Shown here: positions 18,888 to 27,922 of the stretch, piece by piece
Numbering within the stretch: the stretch's first letter is position 1
Layout: every line of letters begins with the position of its first letter
Assembly: GCF_003574475.2 (NCBI RefSeq)
Contig: NZ_QLIS02000001.1
Coordinates: 434,001-498,000, forward strand
Source of the DNA: Pseudofrancisella aestuarii
GTDB taxonomy: Bacteria; Pseudomonadota; Gammaproteobacteria; Francisellales; Francisellaceae
DNA: 64,000 nucleotides
Reading direction: 5' to 3'
The notes under the pieces: generated by a model
What the model was told of the DNA's origin: nothing
Database searches by the model: none
The model's input: only the letters and a program-made list of their open reading frames with translations
Position numbers and translations under genes: made by a program

Positions 18888-20136
18888 AATTATTTTTAAC
18901 CATTTTAAGAATATTGTGCAACTTTTCGGCATGCTTTTTAAAATCAAAAGCTTTAGCCTGCTGTGAACTGTTCAAAAAATACTTTTCCTTTCCATGCTTA
19001 TCCAATGAATATATTTGATTGATTGCTTTAACTATATTATTTATAGTAAATGGATATACATTAATTCCACACCCTCTTTCTTCTACAAAATTAAAATCTT
19101 TAACAGGATTTGTTAAAACTATTGGTTTAGCTGCCGCCAAATATTCAAATAGTTTATTCATTGAGATACCGTATTTATATAAGTTTGGTTTATCATCAAT
19201 AATAATAATGTTTAAATCTGCTTTTGAAAGAATTGAAGGAATATATTTTTTTTCTACCCTTCCTTTAAACTCTATATTCTTTAACTTTTTTAATATACAG
19301 TCTTTCTTTAGCTTCTCTTCCTCAGACCCCTCGCCAAAAATAACTACTCTTACTTTTTCATCTTTAAGTTGTTCTGCAAGTTTAACAAGCTCTCTAATTT
19401 TATTGACCTTAGATATAGTGCCCGTATAAACAATCTTAAATAAGCTTGGATCATCTAAGTCTTTATCACTAAATACATATTTTTCTTTATTTTTATTAAA
19501 TGTTTCTAAGCATACACCATTATTTATATAATAAATTTTTTCAAAATTTATATCACTATCCCAACCTTTGTCTATAATGTATTGTTTGCCGCCTTCTATA
19601 GTGAATACTATTGCAGATGCTTTTTTATAACACCATTTTTCTAACTTATATAAGGCTTTTATAATTAAATTTCTATTAGTCAAACGTGAATACTCAACTA
19701 TCGACAATGGCCATAAATCCCTGACCTCACAAATACATGGGATTTTCATTTTTCTTGCTATATGCAAGCCAACATGAAGTGTTGATAATGGACCACTTGA
19801 CGCGATAATAATATCTGTATCTTTAGGTATTATTTTTTTATAGGAAAAGAAAAGTTTAAAATAAAAATCTAAAACATTAAACCATCTTCGTTTAGACTGA
19901 ATAGCTTTATACTTTAATGTATTAACAAAAATCCAATCATTATCATTATCATCTTTTAAAGTTCTTATTATCTTTTTATAAGTATTAACAATATAATCAC
20001 TATGATGATCTACATTTGCACAAACTACTTTTACATTATGACCTTTTTTAGACAATTCCTTAGCAAAATAGTATTGACGTCCTCCTCTACCTTTATAAGC
20101 TCTAGTAGCATAGTGATCAATAATAACTATATTCAT
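18877..20136 (-). CDS. Glycosyltransferase, GT4-type (WbuB-like)
   Basis: The 419-residue GT4 protein has the N-terminal segment G-R-G-G-R-Q-Y-Y-F-A-K-E-L, typical of WbuB-like enzymes. C-E-V-R-D-L-W-P lies near residue 136, and a donor-site F-E-Y-L-A-A-A-K-P-I-V-L-T lies near the C-terminus. Members often transfer the second sugar in O-antigen or exopolysaccharide assembly. It follows galE by 15 bp. An extensive antisense open frame here has no coding signature. Confidence 0.86.
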   Translation of the reverse strand: MNIVIIDHYATRAYKGRGGRQYYFAKELSKKGHNVKVVCANVDHHSDYIVNTYKKIIRTLKDDNDNDWIFVNTLKYKAIQSKRRWFNVLDFYFKLFFSYKKIIPKDTDIIIASSGPLSTLHVGLHIARKMKIPCICEVRDLWPLSIVEYSRLTNRNLIIKALYKLEKWCYKKASAIVFTIEGGKQYIIDKGWDSDINFEKIYYINNGVCLETFNKNKEKYVFSDKDLDDPSLFKIVYTGTISKVNKIRELVKLAEQLKDEKVRVVIFGEGSEEEKLKKDCILKKLKNIEFKGRVEKKYIPSILSKADLNIIIIDDKPNLYKYGISMNKLFEYLAAAKPIVLTNPVKDFNFVEERGCGINVYPFTINNIVKAINQIYSLDKHGKEKYFLNSSQQAKAFDFKKHAEKLHNILKMVKNNYEK

Positions 20137-20151
20137 AATAAATTACTCTTA

Positions 20152-21162
20152 TTACCTTTTAGTAAAATTTTGCCACTTAACCACATCTTGACACATATTA
20201 TCTAGTGTTTTTTTTGTCTCAAAGCCTAGCTCTTCTTTTGCCTTTGAAACATCTGCAAACATTTTAGCTATATCTCCAGATCTTCTTTCAACTATCTCAT
20301 AAGAGATTTCTTTCCCTAAAGCTTTTTCATAAGATTTAATTACTTCTAAAACACTAAAGCCTTTACCTGCACCTAAATTATATGCTCTACAACCTATCTT
20401 TTCATTCTGTAATTTTTCCAATGCAAGTATATGACCAATTGCCAAGTCCATAACATGTATATAGTCTCTTACGCCAGTTCCATCATCAGTTTCATAATCC
20501 CCACCAAAAACACTTAGCCTCTGACGAACACCGGATCCAACTTGTGCAATATATGGCATTAAATTATTTGGTATGCCTTCAGGATCTTCTCCTATTATTC
20601 CACTTTTATGAGCTCCCACTGGATTAAAATATCTTAAAAGAGCTATATTAAATTCTGGATAAGCATTTTGAATATCGTTAAGCATTCTTTCTATCATTAG
20701 TTTAGTCGCACCATAAGGACTTGTTGCACTTAAAGACATATCTTCTCTAAATGGTGGCTTATTATCAACGCCATATACAGTTGCTGATGAACTAAAGACT
20801 AAATTATTTATTTCGAACTCTTCCATCAACTCAATCAAATTCAAAGTCATATCAATATTATTTCTATAATATAATAAGGGCTTTTCAACGCTTTCACCAA
20901 CTGCTTTCAATCCAGCAAAGTGAATAACTGAATCAATCTTATTCTCTATAAAAACTTTACTAAAAGCTACTTTATCAAGCATATTAAGTTTATAAAGCAA
21001 AAAATCTTTATATGTTATCTGCTTAATCCTATCTATAACTGATTCTTTACTATTTGAAAAATTATCAACAATAATAACTTTATAATTTCTTTCTAAAAGT
21101 TCAACAACGGTGTGACTACCTATAAAACCTGCCCCACCAGTAACAAGAACTGTCTTACTCAT
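20152..21162 (-). CDS. galE: UDP-glucose/UDP-GlcNAc 4-epimerase
   Basis: The 336-residue extended SDR begins with V-T-G-G-A-G-F-I-G-S-H for NAD binding. It has the S-S-S-A-T-V-Y-G and Y-G-A-T-K (Tyr-x3-Lys) catalytic residues, and the R-Y-F-N-P-V-G-A-H segment of GalE. It interconverts UDP-Glc/UDP-Gal and possibly the N-acetyl forms, supplying sugars for the glycan. It overlaps the sugar-phosphate transferase gene by 8 bp. I recall galE at the same place in the F. tularensis locus. Confidence 0.92.
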   Translation of the reverse strand: MSKTVLVTGGAGFIGSHTVVELLERNYKVIIVDNFSNSKESVIDRIKQITYKDFLLYKLNMLDKVAFSKVFIENKIDSVIHFAGLKAVGESVEKPLLYYRNNIDMTLNLIELMEEFEINNLVFSSSATVYGVDNKPPFREDMSLSATSPYGATKLMIERMLNDIQNAYPEFNIALLRYFNPVGAHKSGIIGEDPEGIPNNLMPYIAQVGSGVRQRLSVFGGDYETDDGTGVRDYIHVMDLAIGHILALEKLQNEKIGCRAYNLGAGKGFSVLEVIKSYEKALGKEISYEIVERRSGDIAKMFADVSKAKEELGFETKKTLDNMCQDVVKWQNFTKR

Positions 21163-22525
21163 AAATATACCTTATACAATTTTTATCTATTTCTTCTTTG
21201 ACTAATATTTGTTTTTCTTTTGGTTTTAAAAAACAAGATAATAGTTTCATAAAAATTACTCGACCTGTTTCTATTATTATTAATAGATCAAAAACTATAT
21301 TCCATTTGCGAATATAAATTAAATCTAACTTTAATTTATTTTCTGGTAAAGTTTTATAACCAGTTAAAACTTGTGCATAACCTGTAATTCCTGCCTTTAC
21401 TTTTGTCCTATATTTAAACTCTGGTGTATTTTTACTAAAAACTTCTATTAGCTCTTTTCTTTCAGGCCTTGGACCAACTACAGACATATCGCCTTTTAAA
21501 ACATTAATAAATTGTGGTAACTCATCTAACCAGTATTTTCTAATAACTTTACCGACTTTAGTTATCCTATCATCATTATCTCCAGCCCAAATAGCACCTG
21601 TATTGTTCTCCGCTCCAACTTTCATACTACGAAATTTTACTAGCATAAAAGGTCTATCATCTTTAGTAATTCTTTCTTGAATAAAAAATGGATTTCTCCT
21701 ATCTTCAATAAAAATAAATATCCCAACGATAAGCATTATAGGAAAAAATAAAACCAACATAATTAAGCTAAATAAAATATCAAAAAGGCGCTTAATAAAA
21801 ATAGCCTCAAATGATAAGCCTAATCTTCTTATATTCATGGCTATACTATCTTCTAAAGGAATTAGAAAACTAGACCATACTGATATCTCATACTTTCTGG
21901 GAATAATAATTATATTTAGGTTTAACAAATTTAAATAAGTTATATCTTTTTCATTAAGAAAATTTAATGCCTTATCAGATATAAAAACTTGTCCTATAGC
22001 TTTAAGCTCTTGATCTAATGAATATCCATCTTTATCTGCAAAAAAATATTTAGCTACTTTTTCATTAGGTAATTTTATATTATTTACTTTAGTCCAAAGC
22101 CATTCTTTTTCATTTGTGGTACCAATGATTAAAATCTCATTATAAACTCTATTTCTAGAAATATTTCTAAAAATAAACCTTAATGGTATTAATAAAACTA
22201 ACTGAATGAAAAAACCAAATATTATTAGACTTCTTGGAAAAGCAAAGCTCCTTGTAAAAAAAGCTGTAGACATTATAAAAATACTAATCATTAAACAGCA
22301 TAGAAGTATTTTAAGAACATTTATTGATTTAGACGATCTAATACTACTAGTATATTCAGCTCCAAAAAAAACTATAAAACTCAATGCACATATAAATAAT
22401 GTTAAAAAATAAAATGAGCTAAAATTTGTAACTTGATAATTTAAAAAATATAAAGGTAAAAAATAACTAAGTAGAACAATGCCAACTGCAAAAATAATCT
22501 CTATACTTTTTAAAAAATTATTCAT
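21155..22525 (-). CDS. Undecaprenyl-phosphate sugar-1-phosphate transferase (WbaP/WcaJ type)
   Basis: The 456-residue protein has four to five N-terminal membrane helices and a linker. A further helix (K-R-L-F-D-I-L-F-S) leads into the bacterial sugar-transferase catalytic domain. That domain carries L-V-K-F-R-S-M, the D-E-L-P-Q-F-I-N-V-L-K-G motif and V-V-G-P-R-P-E. Such enzymes move a sugar-1-phosphate from a UDP-sugar to undecaprenyl phosphate and so start the glycan. ATG at 22525 avoids overlap with rpe. A TTG start 9 nt upstream is less likely. It is the only initiating transferase in the operon. Confidence 0.88.
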   Translation of the reverse strand: MNNFLKSIEIIFAVGIVLLSYFLPLYFLNYQVTNFSSFYFLTLFICALSFIVFFGAEYTSSIRSSKSINVLKILLCCLMISIFIMSTAFFTRSFAFPRSLIIFGFFIQLVLLIPLRFIFRNISRNRVYNEILIIGTTNEKEWLWTKVNNIKLPNEKVAKYFFADKDGYSLDQELKAIGQVFISDKALNFLNEKDITYLNLLNLNIIIIPRKYEISVWSSFLIPLEDSIAMNIRRLGLSFEAIFIKRLFDILFSLIMLVLFFPIMLIVGIFIFIEDRRNPFFIQERITKDDRPFMLVKFRSMKVGAENNTGAIWAGDNDDRITKVGKVIRKYWLDELPQFINVLKGDMSVVGPRPERKELIEVFSKNTPEFKYRTKVKAGITGYAQVLTGYKTLPENKLKLDLIYIRKWNIVFDLLIIIETGRVIFMKLLSCFLKPKEKQILVKEEIDKNCIRYIYE

Positions 22526-22526
22526 A

Positions 22527-23198
22527 TTAATCAACTTGTAATAAATTATTTCTCATAGCTAAAATAGTCTTTTCATAACTCTCAGAGTTAAAAATTGCTG
22601 ATCCTGCAACAAAAGCATCTACTCCACAAGAAGCTATCTTTGCAATATTTTCAGGATTAACTCCTCCGTCAATTTCAAGTAAAATATTCTTATTTATACT
22701 TTTCATCCATTGAGATACTTCTTTTGCTTTATCTAATATTGCTGGAATAAACTTTTGTCCACCAAAACCTGGGTTTACAGACATTAACAAAATTCTATCT
22801 AATTTATCTACAACATATTTTAAGCTATCCAAACTTGTAGCAGGATTTAAAGCCAAGCCTGCTTGAATATTATAAGACTTAATTAACTGTAAGCTTCTAT
22901 CTATATGCTCACTAGCTTCAGGATGAAATACTATACTAGTAGCTCCTGCTTCTGCAAAACTTTCTATTAAAGAGTCTACAGGTTTAACCATTAGATGAAC
23001 ATCCATCCCTGCTTTAATACCATAATCTCTTAATGATTTAAGTATCATTGGTCCAAATGTTAGATTAGGAACATAGTGATTATCCATAACATCAAAATGA
23101 ATATTATCTGCCCCAGCCTCTAAAACAGCTTTAACATCATCACCTAGTTTTGCTAAATTTGCTGAAAGTATTGAAGGATTTATTTGAAAAAATCTCAT
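22527..23198 (-). CDS. rpe: Ribulose-phosphate 3-epimerase
   Basis: The 223-residue TIM-barrel protein has the family signatures [28 protein letters not shown] and E-I-D-G-G-V-N. It interconverts ribulose-5-P and xylulose-5-P in the pentose phosphate pathway. It is the first gene of the glycan operon and runs into the sugar-phosphate transferase with a 1-nt gap. It is divergent from kdsD, whose ribulose-5-P substrate it shares. Confidence 0.95.
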   Translation of the reverse strand: MRFFQINPSILSANLAKLGDDVKAVLEAGADNIHFDVMDNHYVPNLTFGPMILKSLRDYGIKAGMDVHLMVKPVDSLIESFAEAGATSIVFHPEASEHIDRSLQLIKSYNIQAGLALNPATSLDSLKYVVDKLDRILLMSVNPGFGGQKFIPAILDKAKEVSQWMKSINKNILLEIDGGVNPENIAKIASCGVDAFVAGSAIFNSESYEKTILAMRNNLLQVD

Positions 23199-23335
23199 TA
23201 TAAAATTAATTTAATTGAGTTAATTAACTTAGAATTCTATCATATTCGTGATTAAGATTTGAGTATATAAGTAACTTTTATATAATATTAAATATGTGAG
23301 TATCATCTATTATTCACTTTTCAGGAGATATTAAA

Positions 23336-24307
23336 ATGAATAGTCATATCAAGAATGCTATAGAAACTTTTGATTTAGAAATTAGAACTTTAGAAAATTT
23401 AAAAAAATCAATTGATGGAAACTTTGAAAAAGCTTGTGATTTAATATTGACACACAATAAAGAAAAAGGTCGTGTTATTGTAACAGGAATGGGAAAGTCT
23501 GGTCATATAGGAAAAAAGATTGCAGCAACACTTGCAAGTACAGGAACACCAGCTTTTTTTGTACACCCTGGAGAGGCTGGGCATGGTGACTTTGGAATGA
23601 TTACAAGTAATGATGTTCTAATAACTATTTCTAATTCAGGAACTTCTTCTGAAATAATGGGGTTAATGCCTATGCTAAAACATCTTAAGATTCCTATAAT
23701 TACAATAACAAGTAATCCTAACTCTATAATGTCAAACAATAGTACTATAACCCTTAATCTAAATGTAGAGAAAGAAGCATGTCCTCACAACCTAGCTCCA
23801 ACTTGTAGTACAACAGCCACTTTGGTTTTAGGAGATGCTCTAGCTATAGCATTACTTAAAGCCAAAAATTTTACTGCAAAAGATTTTGCATTCTCCCATC
23901 CAAGTGGTGCTTTAGGTAAAAAACTAATTCTTAAAGTTGAAGACATAATGAGAAAAGACTCAGAAATTCCTATAGTTAAACCTACAGACTCAATTAGAGA
24001 TGCTATATTAGAAATAAGTAAAAAAGGTATAGGCCACACTCTAATCTCTGAAAATAGCAAACTACTCGGTATATTCACAGATGGTGACTTGAGAAGAATA
24101 TTTGAAACAACTAATTTTAGTAGTCAAGCAGCTATAAATACAGTCATGAAAGAAAATCCTAAAACCATCTATCAAGATGATATGGCTATTTTTGCTTTAG
24201 AAAAAATGGAAACCCATAAAATTACTAGCCTTGCTGTAGTAAATAAAGAAAATTCTATCTTAGGTGTAATCACTTTACATGACTTAGTTAAATTAGGCCT
24301 AAAATAA
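23336..24307 (+). CDS. kdsD: Arabinose-5-phosphate isomerase
   Basis: The 323-residue protein has an N-terminal SIS domain (G-M-G-K-S-G-H-I-G-K-K-I-A near residue 52, H-P-G-E-A-G-H-G-D near residue 78) followed by two CBS domains. It converts ribulose-5-P to arabinose-5-P, the first step to the Kdo of lipopolysaccharide. A strong AGGAG ribosome site lies 7-8 nt before the ATG. The gene diverges from rpe across a 137-bp intergenic region that must hold both promoters. Confidence 0.94.
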   Translation: MNSHIKNAIETFDLEIRTLENLKKSIDGNFEKACDLILTHNKEKGRVIVTGMGKSGHIGKKIAATLASTGTPAFFVHPGEAGHGDFGMITSNDVLITISNSGTSSEIMGLMPMLKHLKIPIITITSNPNSIMSNNSTITLNLNVEKEACPHNLAPTCSTTATLVLGDALAIALLKAKNFTAKDFAFSHPSGALGKKLILKVEDIMRKDSEIPIVKPTDSIRDAILEISKKGIGHTLISENSKLLGIFTDGDLRRIFETTNFSSQAAINTVMKENPKTIYQDDMAIFALEKMETHKITSLAVVNKENSILGVITLHDLVKLGLK

Positions 24308-24342
24308 TAAAGATTTATTTGAAAGAAAAATTAAATTGATTA

Positions 24343-25125
24343 TTAAAGAACGTTACCCATTAATACACTATGATAACCAGCATCTACGTGAATATTCTCA
24401 CCCGTAATACCAGAAGCCATATCTGAACATAAAAATGCAACCGTATTACCAACTTCCATAATATCAACATTCTTTTTAAGCGGTGATACTGTAGCATTGT
24501 AATCAAGCATTTTCTTAAAGTTAGATATTCCTGATGCTGCTAAAGTTTTGATAGGACCAGCTGATACACAGTTCACATTAATTCCATCTTCACCTAACGC
24601 TAATGCTGTATATCTCATAGTAGCTTCTAAAGATGCCTTAGCAACACCCATAGTGTTATAACTAGGCATAGCTTTTTCAGCACCAATATATGTAAGACCA
24701 ACAATCGAAGCTTTTCTACCTTTCATCATCGCTCTACCTTCTTTAGCTAATGCTGCAAAAGAATATGCGCTAATATCATGAGCAATTGCGAAACCTTCAC
24801 GAGTAACACAGTCGATAAAGTTACCTTCTAGTTGGTCACGAGGAGCAAAAGCAATAGAGTGTATAAGACCATCAAGACCATCCCAAACTTTAGCTAACTC
24901 TACAAATAAGTTCTTAATTTCTTCATCAGAAGTAACATCACAAGGAAGAACAGCTGCAGGATTAAATTCAGCCGCAATCTTTTCTACTCTTTCTTTAAAC
25001 TGGCCAACGTATGTAAAAACAAGCTCAGCACCTTCTCTATGTAAAGCAGTTGCTATACCATAAGCAATCGATTTATTACTTAGAAGACCTGTAACTAATA
25101 TTTTTTTACCTTTTAGAAAACCCAT
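24343..25125 (-). CDS. fabI: Enoyl-[acyl-carrier-protein] reductase (NADH)
   Basis: The 260-residue short-chain dehydrogenase has the FabI-type dinucleotide region (V-T-G-L-L-S-N-K-S-I-A-Y-G-I) and the catalytic Tyr-x6-Lys in S-Y-N-T-M-G-V-A-K-A. The C-terminal I-T-G-E-N-I-H-V-D-A-G-Y is also present. It performs the last reduction of each fatty-acid elongation cycle. ATG at 25125 is chosen because AAGGAGAATAAC precedes it. The longer open frame upstream lacks family similarity. It converges with kdsD. Confidence 0.96.
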   Translation of the reverse strand: MGFLKGKKILVTGLLSNKSIAYGIATALHREGAELVFTYVGQFKERVEKIAAEFNPAAVLPCDVTSDEEIKNLFVELAKVWDGLDGLIHSIAFAPRDQLEGNFIDCVTREGFAIAHDISAYSFAALAKEGRAMMKGRKASIVGLTYIGAEKAMPSYNTMGVAKASLEATMRYTALALGEDGINVNCVSAGPIKTLAASGISNFKKMLDYNATVSPLKKNVDIMEVGNTVAFLCSDMASGITGENIHVDAGYHSVLMGNVL

Positions 25126-25268
25126 GTTATTCTCCTTTTTGGATTTATTAAAACTTTTTAGCAGTAAAAACCCATGTAAGGTATAATTACTACGACGCAT
25201 ATAAAGAACATTATAAATAATACTATTTTAAAAATCACTATTTAATCTTTATTGAGGCTATAGAGAAA

Positions 25269-25988
25269 ATGAGTACTAATTATAAAAAAAAGAAGGTTAT
25301 CACAGATCCTAGAGGTGAAGTAAGCTTTGATAGAGCAAAAGCAGCATGGGATATTATGAAAATAACTTCTGAATTAGTTGAAGGCTATGAAAGACTAGAT
25401 AATATCACTCCTGCCGTAAGTATTTTTGGATCTGCTAGATTAAGAGAAGGAGACAAACACTATGATGCTACAAAAAAACTAGCAAATAGGCTCTCTCAAG
25501 AAGGCTTCTCTGTTATTACTGGCGGCGGACCTGGAATAATGGAAGCTGCTAATAAAGGTGCTTATGAAGGAAGCTCAATTAGCGTTGGTCTAAATATAAC
25601 CCTGCCTCATGAGCAAAGAGCAAATAATTATCAAGATGCTTCTTTATTTTATAGATATTTCTTCACTCGCAAAGCAATGTTTGTTAAACATTCTATGGCT
25701 TATGTTGTTATGCCTGGAGGATTTGGAACTTTAGACGAACTATTTGATATTACAACTCTAGTACAAACAAAGAAAAAAGCATATATGCCAATTATACTTT
25801 TTGGAAAAGATTTCTGGGAAGGATTATTAGATTGGATTAATACTGTAATGATTGATAAAGGTGTAATAAATAATGAAGATAGAATGCTATTGCATTTAGT
25901 AGATGACATAGATGAAGCTTGTGAGATTATAGAGTTACACTATAAAAATACATATCACTCCCAAGATCACTGCAAAATTGTATTTTAA
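25269..25988 (+). CDS. LOG-family nucleotide 5'-monophosphate phosphoribohydrolase
   Basis: The 239-residue protein has an N-terminal extension of about 45 residues, then the lysine-decarboxylase-like/LOG fold. The key motifs are G-G-G-P-G-I-M-E-A-A-N-K-G-A near residue 98 and P-G-G-F-G-T-L-D-E near residue 155. LOG proteins hydrolyse the N-glycosidic bond of AMP-like nucleotides, and bacterial members work in nucleotide salvage. It is followed at once by a small membrane-protein gene. The bacterial physiological substrate is not determined by the sequence. Confidence 0.88.
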   Translation: MSTNYKKKKVITDPRGEVSFDRAKAAWDIMKITSELVEGYERLDNITPAVSIFGSARLREGDKHYDATKKLANRLSQEGFSVITGGGPGIMEAANKGAYEGSSISVGLNITLPHEQRANNYQDASLFYRYFFTRKAMFVKHSMAYVVMPGGFGTLDELFDITTLVQTKKKAYMPIILFGKDFWEGLLDWINTVMIDKGVINNEDRMLLHLVDDIDEACEIIELHYKNTYHSQDHCKIVF

Positions 25989-25995
25989 GGAAAAC

Positions 25996-26241
25996 ATGGA
26001 TATTAATACTGTTTCATCAACAATAATAACAAATGCTTTACCAATTATTACAGTATTTACTGTTCTTATTCACATTTTTTGTGGATTGAGTATTGCAAAA
26101 GATATACCCAAAGTTTTAGATAAAAGACTAACTACAATTTTACTACCAAAGAATATATGGATATTAGTTGGTTTAGTCTTTGGTATTTGGGGTATATTAA
26201 TATATTGGTTAATCCACCACTCAAATATCTCTAAAGGTTAA
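25996..26241 (+). CDS. Small two-helix membrane protein, function unknown
   Basis: The 81-residue protein has two hydrophobic helices (about residues 15-35 and 54-74) joined by a basic loop, and a His-His near the C-terminus. ATG at 25996 is preferred because AAGGAAA lies just upstream. It begins 7 nt after the LOG gene and is probably co-transcribed with it. I do not recognise a family. Confidence 0.65.
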   Translation: MDINTVSSTIITNALPIITVFTVLIHIFCGLSIAKDIPKVLDKRLTTILLPKNIWILVGLVFGIWGILIYWLIHHSNISKG

Positions 26242-26276
26242 ATCTCATTTATAAATATGTCCTTTCGCTCAAGTGC

Positions 26277-26324
26277 AAAGCTTGTAAAATCCCTATATAT
26301 CTTCTACTATAGGCAATAAGCTTA
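26277..26324 (+). other. Inverted-repeat hairpin ahead of the lipid-kinase gene
   Basis: In the 99-bp gap, CCTATA (26292-26297) pairs with TATAGG (26308-26313). Flanking this, two copies of AAGCTT (26278-26283 and 26318-26323) can pair as well. It could be a weak terminator for the upstream pair or a leader structure for the next gene. No U-run follows. Confidence 0.3.
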
Positions 26325-26340
26325 TAAAAATAAATTTCAT

Positions 26341-27171
26341 ATGAAAATAGCAGTTATAATTAATAAAGACTGTCGCAACTATAAAAAAAATAAAGACTTA
26401 ATTAAAGAATTTGAAAATAATATCTCTTGTGACAAATTCATAATCAAAGCAAAAGATCTTGTTTCTACATTAAAAAAAGCTCAAATATACCCTATCGTTA
26501 TTATAGGCGGCGGAGATGGCACTATTCATACTGCTGTACAATACATCAAACCTGAGCAGGTTTTAGGTGTCTTACCTATTGGAACATTAAATCATTTTAT
26601 TAAAGATGCACATTTACCTCAAACAGTACAAGAATTAATAAAAAGTATTAAAGCAAATAGAATAAAGAATATTGATTTAGTCTCTATTAACAATGAAAAA
26701 GTCATAAATAATATTTCTTTTGGTTTCTATCCTTACTTTGTAAAAAAAAGAGAAAAAATAGAAAAATCTATAGGGAAATTGCTTGCATATTTTCCAGCTT
26801 TTTTCCGACACCTATTAAGACATAAACCTTTGAATCTCAACTTAGAATATAATTCAAATAATTCAGACATAACTACACACTCTTTAATTATAAGTAATAC
26901 TCCATACGAGATTAGTTTTCCAGTATCTATTGTTAGAGATGATTTAACCTCAGAGACTATGGGTATATACTATATAAATACTTTAAAAAATGTATTTCAA
27001 GCAAGCTCTGATAAAAGCTTCTGGAAAGTTGAGCAGACAAACCATAGCATAAAAATAAAAACTAAATCTAAACACAATATAATAAAGGTAGGGATAGATG
27101 GAGAAGTTATTACCCTGAAATCTCCATTAAATATTTCTATCCTTCCTAAAGCATTAAAGGTATTTTACTAA
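26341..27171 (+). CDS. Diacylglycerol-kinase-domain lipid kinase
   Basis: The 276-residue protein has the DAGK catalytic signature G-G-G-D-G-T at residues 56-61 and the later L-P-I-G-T-L-N-H-F motif near residue 80. The C-terminal half has the beta-rich fold of YegS-like lipid kinases (G-I-D-G-E near residue 252). It likely phosphorylates a diacylglycerol or related lipid with ATP at the membrane. It ends 2 nt before a metallophosphoesterase gene, so the two probably form one transcript. Confidence 0.85.
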   Translation: MKIAVIINKDCRNYKKNKDLIKEFENNISCDKFIIKAKDLVSTLKKAQIYPIVIIGGGDGTIHTAVQYIKPEQVLGVLPIGTLNHFIKDAHLPQTVQELIKSIKANRIKNIDLVSINNEKVINNISFGFYPYFVKKREKIEKSIGKLLAYFPAFFRHLLRHKPLNLNLEYNSNNSDITTHSLIISNTPYEISFPVSIVRDDLTSETMGIYYINTLKNVFQASSDKSFWKVEQTNHSIKIKTKSKHNIIKVGIDGEVITLKSPLNISILPKALKVFY

Positions 27172-27173
27172 GC

Positions 27174-27920
27174 ATGAAAATATTACATATTTCTGACCTA
27201 CACTTTGGCTATCATGATGAGCATCTCATTCAAAATTTTAAGAAATTTACTAGAATAGAAAATCCAGATTTAATAATAATTACTGGTGACTTAACACATC
27301 GTGCTAAAACTGATCAATTTGAAGATGCTAAGGAGTTTATTAAGGATTTGCCTTGCAAAACTCTTTGTATACCTGGTAATCATGATGTTCCTTTATATAG
27401 AGTAGATAAGCGTCTTTTCTCTCCTTTTTCAAAATATAAAAATATTATGAATCTTCCAAAAGAAATTTCTTTTGAAAATGATCTAGTTAATCTAATTGGT
27501 TTAAACTCCGTTAATCCAAGATCTGTAAAGAAAGGAAAGCTAACTAGTCTCCAACTTGAACGTATAGATAATTATTTCAGTAATGAAAATAAATGGAATA
27601 TATTAATGTTTCATCACAACATATCTAAAATTGAAGATCTTCATAATCCACTACATTCTTCTAAAGACTTGATAGAAATTGCTAAAGATCGCCCTATTCA
27701 TATTATTTGTACAGGACATCTACACTATAGTCATGTAACCCCAATAGATGAAAAATTTCCAATAATTGCACATGCCGGATCTCTTTCATGCAAAAGAAAG
27801 AATGATAATTATAATAGTTTTTTTAGCTTTGATGTTGATTTAAAAAACTTAAAAATAACTAAACATATCTATAAAGAAGATAATTTTATAAAAGACGCTT
27901 ATTGGGAATTCTCAAAATAA
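27174..27920 (+). CDS. Calcineurin-like metallophosphoesterase
   Basis: The 248-residue protein shows the metal-binding motifs in order: D-x-H (S-D-L-H-F-G, residues 7-12), G-D-L-T-H near residue 39, G-N-H-D near residue 66, H-H-N near residue 149, and G-H-L-H near residue 182. This is the arrangement of CpdA/Icc-like phosphodiesterases with a two-metal centre. The start is 2 nt after the lipid-kinase stop. The target could be a cyclic nucleotide or a phospholipid headgroup. The adjacency to a lipid kinase makes the latter worth considering. Confidence 0.87.
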   Translation: MKILHISDLHFGYHDEHLIQNFKKFTRIENPDLIIITGDLTHRAKTDQFEDAKEFIKDLPCKTLCIPGNHDVPLYRVDKRLFSPFSKYKNIMNLPKEISFENDLVNLIGLNSVNPRSVKKGKLTSLQLERIDNYFSNENKWNILMFHHNISKIEDLHNPLHSSKDLIEIAKDRPIHIICTGHLHYSHVTPIDEKFPIIAHAGSLSCKRKNDNYNSFFSFDVDLKNLKITKHIYKEDNFIKDAYWEFSK

Positions 27921-27922
27921 GA

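Noticed and set aside
19019-19429. Plus-strand 136-codon open frame
   Set aside because: Antisense to the WbuB-like glycosyltransferase; Ser/Phe-rich composition is a shadow of the AT-rich coding strand and no ribosome site was seen.
24308-24342. Terminator between kdsD and fabI
   Set aside because: Only a 6-bp TAATAA/TTATTA pairing with a long loop and no U-run.
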